A stretch of 64,000 nt of DNA from NCBI GenBank assembly GCA_019802505.1, contig JAFMOC010000021.1, positions 3,242,001 through 3,306,000 of the forward strand, in the 5' to 3' direction. The stretch is from Corydoras sp. C115. Its lineage: Eukaryota > Chordata > Actinopteri > Siluriformes > Callichthyidae. Shown piece by piece: positions 34,470-63,600 of this stretch (positions are counted from its first letter, which is position 1; each line of letters opens with the position of its first letter). Both the position numbers and the translations under genes were made by a program. The notes below the pieces were generated by a model. It was not told the DNA's origin. It saw only the letters and a list, made by a program, of their open reading frames with translations, and searched no databases.

Positions 34470-34620
34470 TGTAGCAGGTTTCCATGGTGACTTTCCCCCT
34501 GGATTACTTTGTAACAGCAGAAATGCTTGAATGGTGAGGGGCCTTCTCTCCTGCTGTCTGGCCAGGCATACCAGAGCTCTGGGAGCTGCGTTTGATGATT
34601 GACAGACCCTGGGACAGTGC
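34470..34620. promoter_or_regulatory. Candidate enhancer-like element with X-box and TALE motifs
   Basis: A locally GC-richer, non-repetitive stretch in AT-rich DNA. GTTTCCATGGTGAC (34478-34491) fits the RFX X-box half-palindrome, and TGATTGACAG (34596-34605) is the PBX-PREP/MEIS decamer. Function is inference from motifs only. Confidence 0.3.
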
Positions 34621-35599
34621 TACACTTTAAAGCTGTAGTGTATCATCTCATTTACAATCACAGTTTTTAATTCAAATCAATAGAAACAATGCTTTCCCCC
34701 TCATCATGCATGTATGTTACAAAGCTTCTAAATATGTAAGTATACTTTAAAGTAGTGTCTCCAACCTTGGACTAGGCTGCATCTTGGGTAGGCTGTATAT
34801 GTCAGCTGCAATGACATATGTGAGCAAATATGTGAGCATTTTTACGCCTTCTGATTGGAGAGTATATTTTGATAAGCGGATATTTATGGTCAATTAAAAC
34901 ATGTTACAGAACTACAACTACACTTTTAGCATTAGCTTCGATGGCAATAGAAAATTACTTCTTATGGTATAAATTAATCTATTTTTAATGAAAAGAGAAG
35001 GGTGGATTTTGTGTACAAAAAATGTATAAATTAATAAATACGATTTATAAAAAAAGATACATGGACAAAATTATTAGTATGTTCCATAATGTTGGGCTCT
35101 GTCCCAAATTAGTAATTTTTTTGTTGTAGAAAAAATGTTTTGCTCAAATCTATGTTTGTTAATAGTTAATTGTTAATAAAAGAAAACAGTTGTCACTAAA
35201 AACACTAAAATTTTATTTTTGTCCTTTAATGTAAAATTTTAATTCGATTTAATTAATAATCAACATTTAAATTTTTTAGTGTATTTTTAAAAAGTTTTCT
35301 TTATAATTTGGCAAAAAACATGAAGAAATGGGCATTTACCCACCCAAACTGTTAGGTTCCATTGAAAAGAAAAGGTAGCTTTGATAGCATAAATGGCACT
35401 TTTGGTATTGGATTAGCTGCAAAAAATGCAAAAGGAAAATGTTAAAAAAGTTTCATATGTTCCACTACATTGTACAGTGGACTATTTAATTTCACAGCAA
35501 ATTTTAAAATTTACTTCACAGCATAGTTGTAATTTTATAATATATTATATAATATTACTGTAAAATTCATCATTAGCTATTAGGGTTGTATTTATCTCA

Positions 35600-35781
35600 G
35601 GCGCTATCATATACCATCACTCACACAGACACACTCTAAAATGGGGCAATTTTATTCGATACTTATCCATGTTTTTGGACTGTGGGAGGAAACCGGAGAA
35701 CCCGGAGGAAACCCACACAGACACGGGGAGAACATGGAAACTATATTCGAACTGGGAATCCCTATACGTGCTAACCACTAA

Positions 35782-35786
<5 letters not shown>
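35600..35786 (-). mobile_element. Decayed Mermaid-type SINE whose head abuts a TA array
   Basis: Antisense copy with lost tail and several deletions; ends GCTAACCACTAAGCCA, then (TA)n. Confidence 0.88.

Positions 35787-35842
<56 letters not shown>
35787..35842. repeat. (TA)n microsatellite
   Basis: Begins at the SINE head boundary and passes into CACA at about 35841. Confidence 0.95.
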
Positions 35843-35848
<6 letters not shown>

Positions 35849-36420
35849 TTGTGTATGTGTTTCTCTGTCTATCTGTGTTTGTATGTGTGTGTCTGTGTGT
35901 GTCTGCATGCTTTTTTTATTTCGTAAGCCAAATTGGCTCTGATTGCCTCTATATTCACAGAATACAGTCCAAGGAGGGTTTAACAGGCATTGCTGGGATG
36001 GAGACATGCAAATGGAGAAAGGCATTTATTTTCTAATCAGGAGTTTATCTTCCCACGGAAGTTGGAGTCAAAAATTTGTACATGAAATCCCAGCTGAAAA
36101 GCAAATACTGTTAATAAACATTCTTATTTGAAAGGAAGATTTTCCATCTCACTAAAGTCCTGAAAAATGCTCCTATATGGCCTTGTTTTAAGGTTCTGAC
36201 AGCATTATCCCCTGGTATCACATAGCTTTTGTTCAAACTGTCGATATTGCAGTGTTTTCAGCAAGTTTCTTTTTCAGGTTTTCCGTCACCTAACCTGTTT
36301 CCACCTGCTGTATGTCCATCTTTTGTTTTTTTTTTTTTTTTTACTTTTAAGCACTGCCTCATACCTCTCAAACCTCTAGCACTAGCTCTTTATCACTGGA
36401 TTGCGTGCTTGTGGTCAAGG

Positions 36421-53012
<16,592 letters not shown>

Positions 53013-54472
53013 ACACGCATCTCTGCTTCAACTGGCCACCTTTCTACACCAGTTTTACATTGTCACTATTGCTTTTTCTCATCTTTCAAATGTCAAACGT
53101 ATTCCTCTTTCCTTTCTCAAGCTGTCTGAATACAGAATCATTCTGTCTTGCAGAGATGCACCTAGCACTACCGCTGTACTGTTATTCAGTTATCATGTGT
53201 CTCCTATGGAGACTGAGCTTCAAGTGTGTGGTACAGTGCAATCATTCTCTTCATCTCCCTCCCTCTTTCCCTCTCTCGTGTTCTGCATTTTCTGCCTTCC
53301 TGTGTGCTTGGTGGATCCTCTGCTTTGTTTGGAAGGTAACCAAGCAGCTCTGACTAATTATGCTGGGTAAGCCCCTCTCCCTTCCTGCCTCCACTATCTG
53401 TTTCTCTTCTAATTGCTGCCTATTGCGCATCTTGCCACACGGGACAGAGCCAGTCAATAGAAAGAAAAGTTGAGCTCAAATGATCTAAAAGTGAGCTGTC
53501 CATTTGAAATCCTGCTTTTCCTCCTTACAGGTCATTTCAATGTTATTTTTAATGTACATCTGGTCCTAGCGTCTATAGTGCCTTACACACCAAGACAAAA
53601 TTTGAGAAGATACTCTTTTTCTGATTAGTTTATATAAAGTCACCTATGATTATTTTTTGTAGGTGTCAATTTTGCACCGCAGTCGAGCTGCTGCTCAGCA
53701 GACTATATATAGATATAAAGATATATAGATAGATACTATCAAGTGAAAAGTGTCTTTTTGGGGTCCAATAAAAAAAAAAGCCCAGTCTTTGATTTTAAAT
53801 TTAGGCCTTTGCTGGGCTTCACCAATGCCTTTTCCTCTGGTAATACGTTTAAAACACCCACACACTCCTCCCCTGGCACAGGGGCATTAGCGCTTCCTCT
53901 GTCTCCAAGCATATGACACTGCCACAGTGGAAGATATTCCTGACTTAGCCTTAAGAAGAACCACATCATTCAATATCAACCCCCTCACAGTCACACTGCT
54001 CTAAGACGAAAGAACTTTGAAACAAGCCATATTATACCTCAGTCATGATAGTAAGATAGCAAAATAAAGCTAAAATGCATGTTTAACAAACATTTAAAAG
54101 GTGTAACTAGAATCAGAGTAAATGTCAGACAAAGTAGTACTTTTAAATACTTTTAAGCTGTCACAAAATGTATTATGACACTTATTCTTTTATCACAGTA
54201 AAATATCCTTTACACCTACACAGAAGTGCTACTGTAAAAGTGCTCTTAAACAGCATCATTCCCATTTTATATGAATTTATAACTTTAATAACAAAGTCAC
54301 TGTCGCACACTGAATTCTCATTATCAGAACATGCCTAAGGGTCTTATATATTTTTATACTTTTATATGACTTCTGCTGAAAATGTTTGTTTTGTTTTTTT
54401 TTTTTTCTCTAAGATAAGTTGCACATTTAATATATACAGGTTTCATTTCAGCCAGAACATTATGAACAACAT

Positions 54473-54819
54473 CCCTCCATCCATCTTCCGCTTTATCTCT
54501 ACTAGGGTCACGGGGGGGTTCCCCATGCCCATCCAGGGGAGAACGTTTCGGGTGCTGGGAAGATACACCCAGAACAGAGCGCCAATCTATCGCTGGGCAC
54601 ACTCACTTACTCACACAAACACACTTTATATGGGGCAATTTTGGAGAATTCAGTTGACCTTGATCCATGTTTTTGGACTGTGGGAGGAAACCAGAGAACC
54701 CCGAGAAAACCCACGCAGACACAGGGAGAACATGGAAACTCCACCCAGATTGGGATTCGAACCCGGGAAACCCTAGCGCTGAGAGGCGAACGTGCTAACT
54801 ACTAAGCCACCATGCCGCC
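54473..54819 (-). mobile_element. Mermaid-type SINE, full length
   Basis: Antisense copy; target duplication CATTATGAACAACAT / CATTATAAACAACAT at 54458 and 54820. Confidence 0.94.
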
Positions 54820-55399
54820 CATTATAAACAACATTAATTCCATAAATGCACCTATTAATCGTCTAATTACAGACTGGTGTCCAACAGTTGCTTTGCTTAT
54901 TGTCCTAACCCATAACCTGGTAAAGAATTCAACACCACAAAGCATGTACTAGTTGTTTTGGTTTGATTTTGGTTGTGGTTCAGTCTTAGCATTATGAGAA
55001 TACTGAGGTGGTGGTGATATGATGGTGTTATTGAACTGGTATGAGTGGATGGGAGTTCAAACCACCTCATTGCTCCTCCTTGTAGTTATAAAATTAAGAA
55101 TGTAGTTAATTTGGAGCTTCAGTTTGTTTGTCTTAGTTTTGTTTGCTAATTTATTCTTGGATTAGTAGTGACACTAGAGTGTTTAAAAACAGCTGTAAAT
55201 GCAATTTCACCAAGTTATTTGAAATGTCGACAAAGAGGCAAAGTTTCTCCAAAACTTGATGTTTTTCATTTAAGCCTAAAAGATATTTTTGGTTGCATCA
55301 ATTTACAAAGCAGTGTATTGCTTGTCCCTACCATTTTAGAAAAATGTATTTAGGCAGCAATGTTCTTTTAGGAGAGCACAATTTTTTCTTCCTTACATT

Positions 55400-55640
55400 A
55401 CTACTATGCACGATATTGTTGTTCACCTGAACATTAACATTAGCCAATGTGAGAAAGGCCTTTAGATACTTTGGGTTCCTGAATGACCACAGAGTCCATT
55501 ACATGCCTTACTCTTGGGGTGAGTCATCCATTTGTACACAACCTGTCTAACTGTGGATTGCTGGCGAACGATTTAAAGATGTTTTTAAGGTCCTTAGAAA
55601 TCTATGAGGTTGTGTGATTTTTTTTTTCAATTTCCAGGAA
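55400..55640 (-). pseudogene. Tc1/mariner-type transposon relic
   Basis: CTGAACATTAACATTAGCC, GAGAAAGGCCTTTAGA, TTGTACACAACCTGTCTAAC and TGTGGATTGCTGG follow the antisense order of a common fish Tc1-like element. Heavily decayed. Confidence 0.55.
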
Positions 55641-55920
55641 GACATACATAAAGACACTTACATGATTTACATGAAAGCTGTCTAATTTTCAGATTTTGGG
55701 CTAAATTTGCTCAATCAAATGCCCTCGCTTTGGAGAAAATCCATGTTCTTGTAAAAATTTTCATTGACTGCCGTTCTATACTGATGTGCAGCAACTATTG
55801 CTTTTGAGATCATGGCTGGTGTTATCATCTTTTTGGAATAATGTACATGCACAAGCTTCAGAGCATTAAACTATTTATTAATTTATCTGACAATTACACC
55901 ACTAATACTACTAATCCTCC

Positions 55921-56124
55921 TATCCAGTGGAAAATGTTTTGGCGGTGAGCAGATACACCCAGGACAGTTTTTGGACTGTGGGAGGGAACCGGAGAACACA
56001 GAGGAATCCTACGCGGACACAAGGAGAACACGGAAACAGTTCTCAGATTCAACGGAACAGATTCAACCTAAATCCCCAGCGATGAGAAGCAGACGTGCTA
56101 ACCACTAGGCCACTATGCCGCCCA
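55921..56124 (-). mobile_element. Old Mermaid-type SINE with internal deletion
   Basis: CAGATACACCCAGGACAG joins directly to TTTTTGGACTGTGGGAGG; ends CCACTATGCCGCCC. Confidence 0.85.
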
Positions 56125-56828
56125 ATAAACTTTTAATTTAATTCTATTTTATTTTCATATTGTGCTTTTTAGAATATAGAATTTTCACAAAACAGTTTTA
56201 CGTGAATCCAAGATTTAAAAAATCGTAGAACATAAATATTCTAAAAATGTTTGAAACCAATAGATATACATTATATTATAGACAATAATCCATTTTAAAA
56301 ACCGTGGCAGTGCTATTACAGACTGGGTGATCATTTCTCACGTCATAGACTACTATTGTAACTGTGTCCTGTGTCTCCTTTCATAGCAACGACTGAGCCA
56401 CAGCATGCTGGCCTGTAACACTGCTCTCATCTCTTTGTCATTCAGATCAGCAACATGGGCATCTTTTCTTGTCTACACCCCCAACTGTCTTTTATATTTT
56501 TTCCATTGCACAGAGCTCTGGAAGACAAGTGAGCAGAGATTTAAAAGATGGTGAGAACACCCACACGCTCAAAGTGTTATACACACTTCATATCCACTTG
56601 CTCTACTAAGACCTCATAAAAGCCCTCCAAGCATGAAGGTAATGACTCATTTGCATAAATATTAAGGTAGGGCTCTTAAGTTGCACAGTTTTGGAAATCT
56701 AATTGTTACTTTTCTCTTGTGAGCTACAATTTTAAGGTGCAAGTCTAGAATATAGTGATTACTAGATAAAGTTTATAAATGTACTTTCACAGTGAGACAA
56801 GGGGAGGGTGACACCATGTGGACACTGC

Positions 56829-56837
56829 AATGTGGTA

Positions 56838-56871
<34 letters not shown>
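56829..56871. repeat. Poly-A run
   Basis: About 32 uninterrupted A residues just left of a Tc1-like terminus. Confidence 0.9.
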
Positions 56872-56873
<2 letters not shown>

Positions 56874-56877
56874 GCAG

Positions 56878-57260
56878 ATACACACTGCCTGGCCAAAAAA
56901 AGAAAACACACACACTCTAATATTTCGTTGGACTCATTTCAGCTGTGATCACAGCATGCATTCACTGTGGCATCATCGAGTTGCATTAATTTCTCCCAGA
57001 ATCTTGTATTGATGATGGAGATTTGGACCAGTGTGTGGTCTTCTACAGCACATTTCAAAGATTAGGTTTCAGGTCTGGACTCTGTGGTGGCCAATCCATG
57101 CGTGAAAATTATCTCATGCTGCCTGAATCACTCTCACATTTTAAGTGAATCCCACTGAATCCTAACCTTGTCATTTTGGAACCATTCGGAAAGAAAAGAA
57201 AAGAAAGAACCCAGACCTGACCATCTGCAGTGACTTTAGATCATAGCACTAACATTGCTT
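56878..57260 (-). pseudogene. Tc1-like element, left terminus and transposase relic
   Basis: TA then CACACTGCCTGGCCAAAAAA is the inverted-terminal-repeat start of a fish Tc1 family. TAATATTTCGTTGGAC, GGTCTGGACTCTGTGG, TGGCCAATCCATG and TAGATCATAGCACTAAC follow in the order of an antisense transposase gene. Internal deletions and stops; the right terminus is missing. Confidence 0.75.
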
Positions 57261-58146
57261 AGTTAAATTCAGAGTGTATATAAATACACATTCCTTTGAA
57301 GTTATTTCTAAAATGAATAGACCAGCAGTGACAGTGTTTTATGGTATCAAGTCAAAGTGACTGCCTAAAAGAGGAGTCATGTTTTTATTTTGCAAGCTAA
57401 AAAAGCTTTTATAATGCCTCAAGCAGTTACACAGCACTATGGGTAATCTCAGTGTTTTAGTTTTTTAGAATTTAATTAGACCTGAAGCCAGGAGAAAGCA
57501 ATCATGACCAAATCACTTCATTTCCTAATTATAGCAGTTCCTCTGCTTTGTCATTAATTCTCCCATATATGAATAACATAATATATTATTCTTGTTATTC
57601 TTCAAAATAATACAGTTTAGGAGTGAAATTAGGCATGATTACAAAATGACTGCAAATAATTTATGGATATCATCAACCGAGTCTTGGTATTAACGTTACA
57701 CATTCAGGCGCAGATTGATTAATATGTTATCCTGCTTGTCCTTGAGCAAAAGAATTACAAGCCCTAAACCAAACTATTAAATTCCGGTGTGAATGGATTT
57801 CTTGACAGAGTAATCAGTGTAAGTACTTGTGTGGTCATGACACCATAATTCACAAGACATTCAATGTTCATCTCATATTGGTAGGCATGATAAACAGCCA
57901 GGTGGGGGCAGTATGGAATTGATTATTGAAGTCAGTAACTGCTCTGATGCTGTACTAAGGTGGAGATTTGGCCACCTCGTAAAATTCCAATTTTAAATTG
58001 ATTTTCAAAGTTAAAAAAAGGTTAATGCATAGCAACAGTTGCTATTGATTTGCTAATTTTTAAATGTTCCATCATACTGGCGTGTTCATCATTTGATTTG
58101 TAGGTTTCTTTACCACAAAATGTTTAATCATCGCCATCATCATTTA

Positions 58147-58241
<95 letters not shown>

Positions 58242-58244
58242 ACA

Positions 58245-58328
<84 letters not shown>

Positions 58329-58333
58329 GTATG

Positions 58334-58412
<79 letters not shown>
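58147..58412. repeat. (ATCT)n then (TA)n microsatellite
   Basis: About 95 bp of ATCT repeats followed by about 170 bp of TA with TATG interruptions near 58318-58340. Confidence 0.97.
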
Positions 58413-58415
<3 letters not shown>

Positions 58416-59283
58416 TTTCCTTATAAACTTATATAATTATATATATAATAATATATAACTTATAATAATGTTGATGATGCTTAAATCAGAAGTGTTTCTT
58501 CATTGTAGTATATTGTACTGAGGTTTAAAGAGGACATAATATATTCATCATGTATGAAAAAAATGATTGTCTATAATCAGAGGAAATACATTAACATAGT
58601 AGTATAGTAGGTAAAATACCACCTCCTTACATAAAGAAGCTGCAAAGATTTGTATTTACACATTTTAAACACAGCAAATTAATTCTTAACTTTATACTAG
58701 TTAGTGAGTTCTTTCAAATTTAATACAAACACTCAAATCCAAATATTGCTTATAAACATATACAAGAATGTGCTTTCCCAAGCTGTATGCCTCTCCTGAA
58801 AACCCCCCCAAAAAAGAGGGTGTACACTGTGATAGGCCTACTAGTCCTATTGCAGGCCAGGTGGTGAGCAATGCCCAATTCCTTTACTTTATTTTGATAT
58901 ATTATATATAATTATTGATGTATTAATGGTCTTTTTTAAAGCCCTATGCTGTTTGGACATACAAGTTTGCAGACTGCATTTGCAGACTGCCCAGTTACAC
59001 TGACAAACAGCACCTCTATAGTTAAGTAAAAGTATAGCATCCCATTAGGTCTAAGGGTAAAAATAGCTTCCCATGAGACAAGGTCTCAGGAAAGATAGAA
59101 GGAAACAAGCACTTCATGAGCTATACTTGGGAACATCATGCAATATTAAACTTTCTATAGATTATCATCAGTTTTAGTTGTTAACTATAAGATGTTGCTC
59201 CATCAGTTTCTAATTGCTAACATAAAAGCTGTATAAACTGGACATTTAATAATAGTGTGGTCACAATTAACATATTGCATTTA

Positions 59284-59643
59284 TTCATTCATTCATTCAT
59301 TCATTCATTATCTTCTGCTTTATCCTACATTAGGGTCGCGGGGGGGTTCCCCATGCCCATCCAGGGGAGAATGTTTCAGGCGCTGGGCAGATACACCCAG
59401 GATAGGGCGCCAATCCATCACTGGGCACACACTCACTCACACAGACACACTCTATATGGGGCAATTTGGAGAACTCAATCGACCTTGATCCATGTTTTTG
59501 GACTGTGGGAGGAAACCGGAGATCCCGGAAGAAACCCATGCGGACACGGGGAGAACGTGGAAACTCCACCCAGATGGGGATTCGAACCGGGAATCCCTAG
59601 CGCTGAGAGGCGAACGTGCTAACCACTAAGCCACCGTGCCACC
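59284..59643 (-). mobile_element. Mermaid-type SINE, full length, 13-bp target duplication
   Basis: Antisense copy; CATATTGCATTTA at 59271-59283 and 59644-59656. Confidence 0.95.
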
Positions 59644-60946
59644 CATATTGCATTTAATAATGTAATTTAATTAAATTAATAGTAAAATTTCATAATATTT
59701 TGTGAACACCATCATGTTCACACAATATCATGTTGCCACATTTCTGCTATTTTACCCTGCTAGGTCATTCATGGTTTCTGGTTCTTTATCTGATATAGTC
59801 AGTGAGAACCTTATACTACTCACATAGAGTCTCCTTGGAATAGTTAATCTAACGATATTTTTGAGATTAGAACATTTTAGGGCAGAAATTAATGAGTGCA
59901 AGTCCTCATGATACACTGCACCACTAGGTGGCTACCAATTAGACATCTTTTAAACTCATGTATTATATGATTTAGGCCTTTTTTCAGAGAAGGAGAAATA
60001 ATTCACTACTCTTTTTAGTAATTCCGTGATAAAGCACTGTTATGCACATCAGGGTAACTGCCACACTTCCACTGCGCTGGGTAAAGACGCGAGTCTTATT
60101 ACAACACATTTGCTGTTGGCTATGTGATCAGAGTTGATGAGTGCCGTATGTGCAAATAGCCTACAATATAGCTTTCCCATTTTAATCTACCCACCCTGCA
60201 GCCTCAGATTACAGCACACAAACGCTAATAGTGGCTAAATATAAATTCTTATAGCAGGAGTGAGTATTTACTCTGCTCCCTTGGCACCATGTGGATTTGT
60301 CTCATATTTCATTCGGTACACCCTGATGTGGTCAAAATATTACGAATAAACTATTTTGTAAGCCTTGGATTTAGCTATGGTGCTTTTACGCTACCTTTGA
60401 ATGCATGAAGTAATTCTGTACACAGTTTTCTTTTAAAGTCATTCATTTTTAGGATCTGAACCATTTTGATCACATGACGGGACACCTGACAGTGGAAGCC
60501 GTGGTCTGAAAGGCCAGTCATTTTAGGTTCTGGCACCTTGTACAACAACATCAATGCTTTAAGTTGAGGGAAGAACACATCATGGTATGTAACGCAGGTA
60601 GGATAAAAACATTGAGACCAGTGGCTTTGTGGAATTTGCAATTCAATTACAAGAATATTGCTGTGCACCTTTTACTTCCTTGTATTTCCATTCATATTGA
60701 ATTTTTTTTTCACTCAGCATTTTGGGATTTCTTCTGTGAGGAATTCAATCTACATTTTTAAAGCTGCTTTTTCTGTTGATAAGCATTTTAAAAACAGAAT
60801 TGCCTTGACTTGATGACATATGACAGTTCATCTCAGCCTCACCCCCTTATCAAAACTGTCTTCACATTTTGGAGTGACAGCACAGTCTGGGTGACTAATG
60901 CATTCTAGTGCATTCAAATAATGTATCAACATTTACTACTAGTACA

Positions 60947-61268
60947 TTCATTCGTTCATCTTCCGTTCTTATCCTCTATTAGGGTCACGGGGGTTCCCCA
61001 TGCCCATCCAGAGGAGAACGTCTCGGGTGCTGGGCAGATACACCCAGAACAGTGCACTAATCTATCACTGGGCACCCTCATTCACACAGATATGCAGTAT
61101 ATAGGGCAAATTGGAGAACTCGATTGACTTAATCCATGTTTTTGGACTGTGGGAGGAAACCCACACGGACACGGGGAGAACATGGAAACTCCACCCAGAT
61201 GGGATTCGAACCGGGAATCCCTAGCGCTGAGAGGTGAACATACTAACCACTAAGCCACCATGCCGCCC
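60947..61268 (-). mobile_element. Mermaid-type SINE, first of a tandem pair
   Basis: Antisense copy. TACTACTAGTACA (60934) and TACTACTAATACA (61269) flank it; the right repeat is shared with the next copy. Confidence 0.94.
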
Positions 61269-61281
61269 TACTACTAATACA

Positions 61282-61720
61282 TTCATTCATTCATTCATTA
61301 TCTCCTGCTTTATCCTCTAGTAGGGTCGCGGTGGGGTTCCCCATGCCCATCCAGGGGAGAACGTTTCGGGCGCTGGGCAGATACACCCAGGACAGGGCGC
61401 CAATCCATCGCTGGGCACACACACACTCACTCACTCACTCACTCACACACACACACACTTTATATTGGGCAATTTGGAGAATTCAATTGACCTTGATCCA
61501 TGTTTTTGGACTGTGGCAGGAAACCAGAGAACCCGGAGGAAACCCACGCGGAATCGGGGAGAACATGGAAACTCCACCCAGATGGGGATTTGAACCGGGA
61601 ATCCCTAGCGCTGAGAGGAGACGCTTTTAAAATAAGAATACATGTGAAATATTACAAAATTATTATTGTGTAACTAATAATGTGTAATTAAGTGCTAACC
61701 ACTAAACCACCGTGCCGCCA
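61282..61720 (-). mobile_element. Mermaid-type SINE with a 70-bp insert in its tRNA head
   Basis: Antisense copy. The head breaks after GCTGAGAGG (about 61618) and resumes at GTGCTAACCACTAAACC (61692). CTACTAATACA recurs at 61721, so the break is inside one insertion. Confidence 0.93.
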
Positions 61721-62107
61721 CTACTAATACAGTAATCAGTAATTTTTACAAATTCCTTTGAAGCTTGATGAGAAGTTGCTAATCATTGTGTGTGTCTACT
61801 TCTGTTTTAGAGAGTGTATAATTAGCTTTAACCTTATTCAAGTTGCTTTAACAAAATACAGTTGATTTTACTTTTTGTCATACTGTAAGATTTCACATTA
61901 CCCATGTAGGTAATATCAGCTTCTTAGAAGCCACTCTAAGTAGATGCACCTACTGTGCATAAACTAGGGCATGAAAACATTTCTGGTTTAGTGTAGTATT
62001 AGATATTTTTACAAGCTGAACCACAACTATAGGTGTTATGATTATTAATGTTAAAACAGAAGTATATGATCTAGTTAATCTCAAAATAGTTTTTTAAGGA
62101 TTATTTA

Positions 62108-62413
62108 GAAGCATGGTGGCTTAGTTTTTAGCACGTTCACCTCTCAGCACTGGGGATCCCGAGTCGAATCCCAGTCTGGGTGGAGTTCTCCCTGTCTCTC
62201 CGGTTTACTGCCACAGCCCAAAAACACCTGGCTAAAGGTAAACTGAAAATGCCCCATATAGTGTGTATGTGTGTGCATCTGTGTGAGTGAGAGTACCCGG
62301 TGATAGATTGGTGCCCTGTCCTGGTGTATCTGCCCAGCGCCCGAAACATTCTTCCCTGGATGGGTATGGGGACCGCTACCCTAGTAGAGGATTAAGTGGA
62401 AAATAATGATGAA
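62108..62413 (+). mobile_element. Diverged Mermaid-type SINE
   Basis: Sense copy starting GCATGGTGGCTTAG with several short deletions and a decayed tail. Confidence 0.88.
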
Positions 62414-62608
62414 TTTAGGAGTGCTATTTGTCTCGTTAATTTTTGAGCTTCTGGGAAGCCTGCTGTAATACAATACAAAGACACAGATTGGGTTAAACCC
62501 CACGGTTTTGACTGAATATATCTAATCATTTTTCTCTGGGTGTTTTCTTAGCTGAGTAAAAAAGAAGAAAGGAAAAGTCTTATTTTGCTCTCACAGAAGT
62601 CCAGAAAT

Positions 62609-63600
62609 GGACTGGACAAAAGCATTGGCACTTTCAACATAACACTTGGTAGCACACCATTTGGAAAGAATGACTGAAATCAATCACTTCCAGTCACAGT
62701 TAATGAGTTTCTTAGACAATTCTACTGAAATTGTTGTCCACTTTTCTGGTTGCCGACTAAACACTCTTTGTTTGAAGATCTAGCCACTGGTGTTGTGGAT
62801 CTGGACTCATTGCTGGACACATTAGAGCTCTCCAGTGACTTGATTTGAACTATTACTGGTTGCTTTCTAAGTTATTTGGAACATTGTCCTGTTGGAAGAC
62901 CTATGGTTTGTGATGGCGACATAGCATTCTCACACTGGGTCCCACATTGTTTTATAAAAATTCTTTGGTAGTCTTCAGATTTCATGACATCATGGTAAAA
63001 TGATGTGCTTTATTAAAACGCTGTATTTTTGCCTCACTTTTTCACAGGACAGTCTCCCAAAATAGGATTCTGGCTTCCGCAGAAAAGTTCTGAATTTTTT
63101 ATGTCTCTGTGTCAAAAACGAAGTCTTTCTGAGTCCTCTCATTCAAATAGCAAGGAATAGGGTGAGCTGACACTGTTGTACCTTGCACCTTGTCTTGACT
63201 GCATGTCAGCTTGAATTTGTTTGGAAGCTGACTAAGGTTTTTGTAGCTGCTATTCAACCAATTCCTTATTGTGTTCCATTATTTTTTTTCTCTTCCATTC
63301 ATATCCAGTGAGGTTAGTGACAGTACCATGGCCTGTAAATGTCTAAATTATATTGCACACTGGGGTCAGAGAACTAACTTTAACATTGGCAAAGTTGTTA
63401 TACAAATAAATTCTATACAAATTGTAAAAGAGGTCTGGGATAAATGCAAATGTCATCCCAATCTAACAGAGCTGCATTTTTCAATTACAAAAGAAATTCT
63501 GATTCTCATTGGAGCTGCAATTTCATTTTCATTCTGTTATTTCTGAATTAGCTGAACTTTTGTGGCTGTAACTGAAGTCAAGCACCAAAATGAGCTAATC
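62609..63600 (-). pseudogene. Tc1/mariner transposon, degenerate transposase on the minus strand
   Basis: The left end GGACAAAAGCATTGGCAC resembles the TGGACAAAAGTATTGGCAC end of a fish Tc1 family. Then TTGTCCTGTTGGAAGACC, TCTCACACTGGGTCCC, GGTAGTCTTCAGATTTCATG, TTTTTTATGTCTCTGTGTC, GACACTGTTGTACC and CAGCTTGAATTTGTTTGG follow transposase order in antisense. The minus strand still shows FQQDN around the second catalytic aspartate, but with stops and frameshifts. The middle of the coding region has a large deletion, so this copy is dead. Confidence 0.85.

Larger units (their letters stand above)
29991..36420. other. Intergenic and SLC35F4 3' flank
   Basis: About 6.4 kb with SINEs, one LINE-like 3' tail and a candidate conserved element near 34470-34620. 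AATAAA on the minus strand at 36030-36025 could end the SLC35F4 transcript. No coding exon is recognisable. Confidence 0.6.

Noticed and set aside
53060..53353. 97-codon hydrophobic frame
   Set aside because: It is antisense to a purine-rich stretch next to SLC35F4 exon 1, and the hydrophobicity comes from pyrimidine-rich DNA.
60375..60668. 97-codon minus-strand frame
   Set aside because: Looks protein-like in composition but I recognise no family and see no clear splice sites; left as unassigned.
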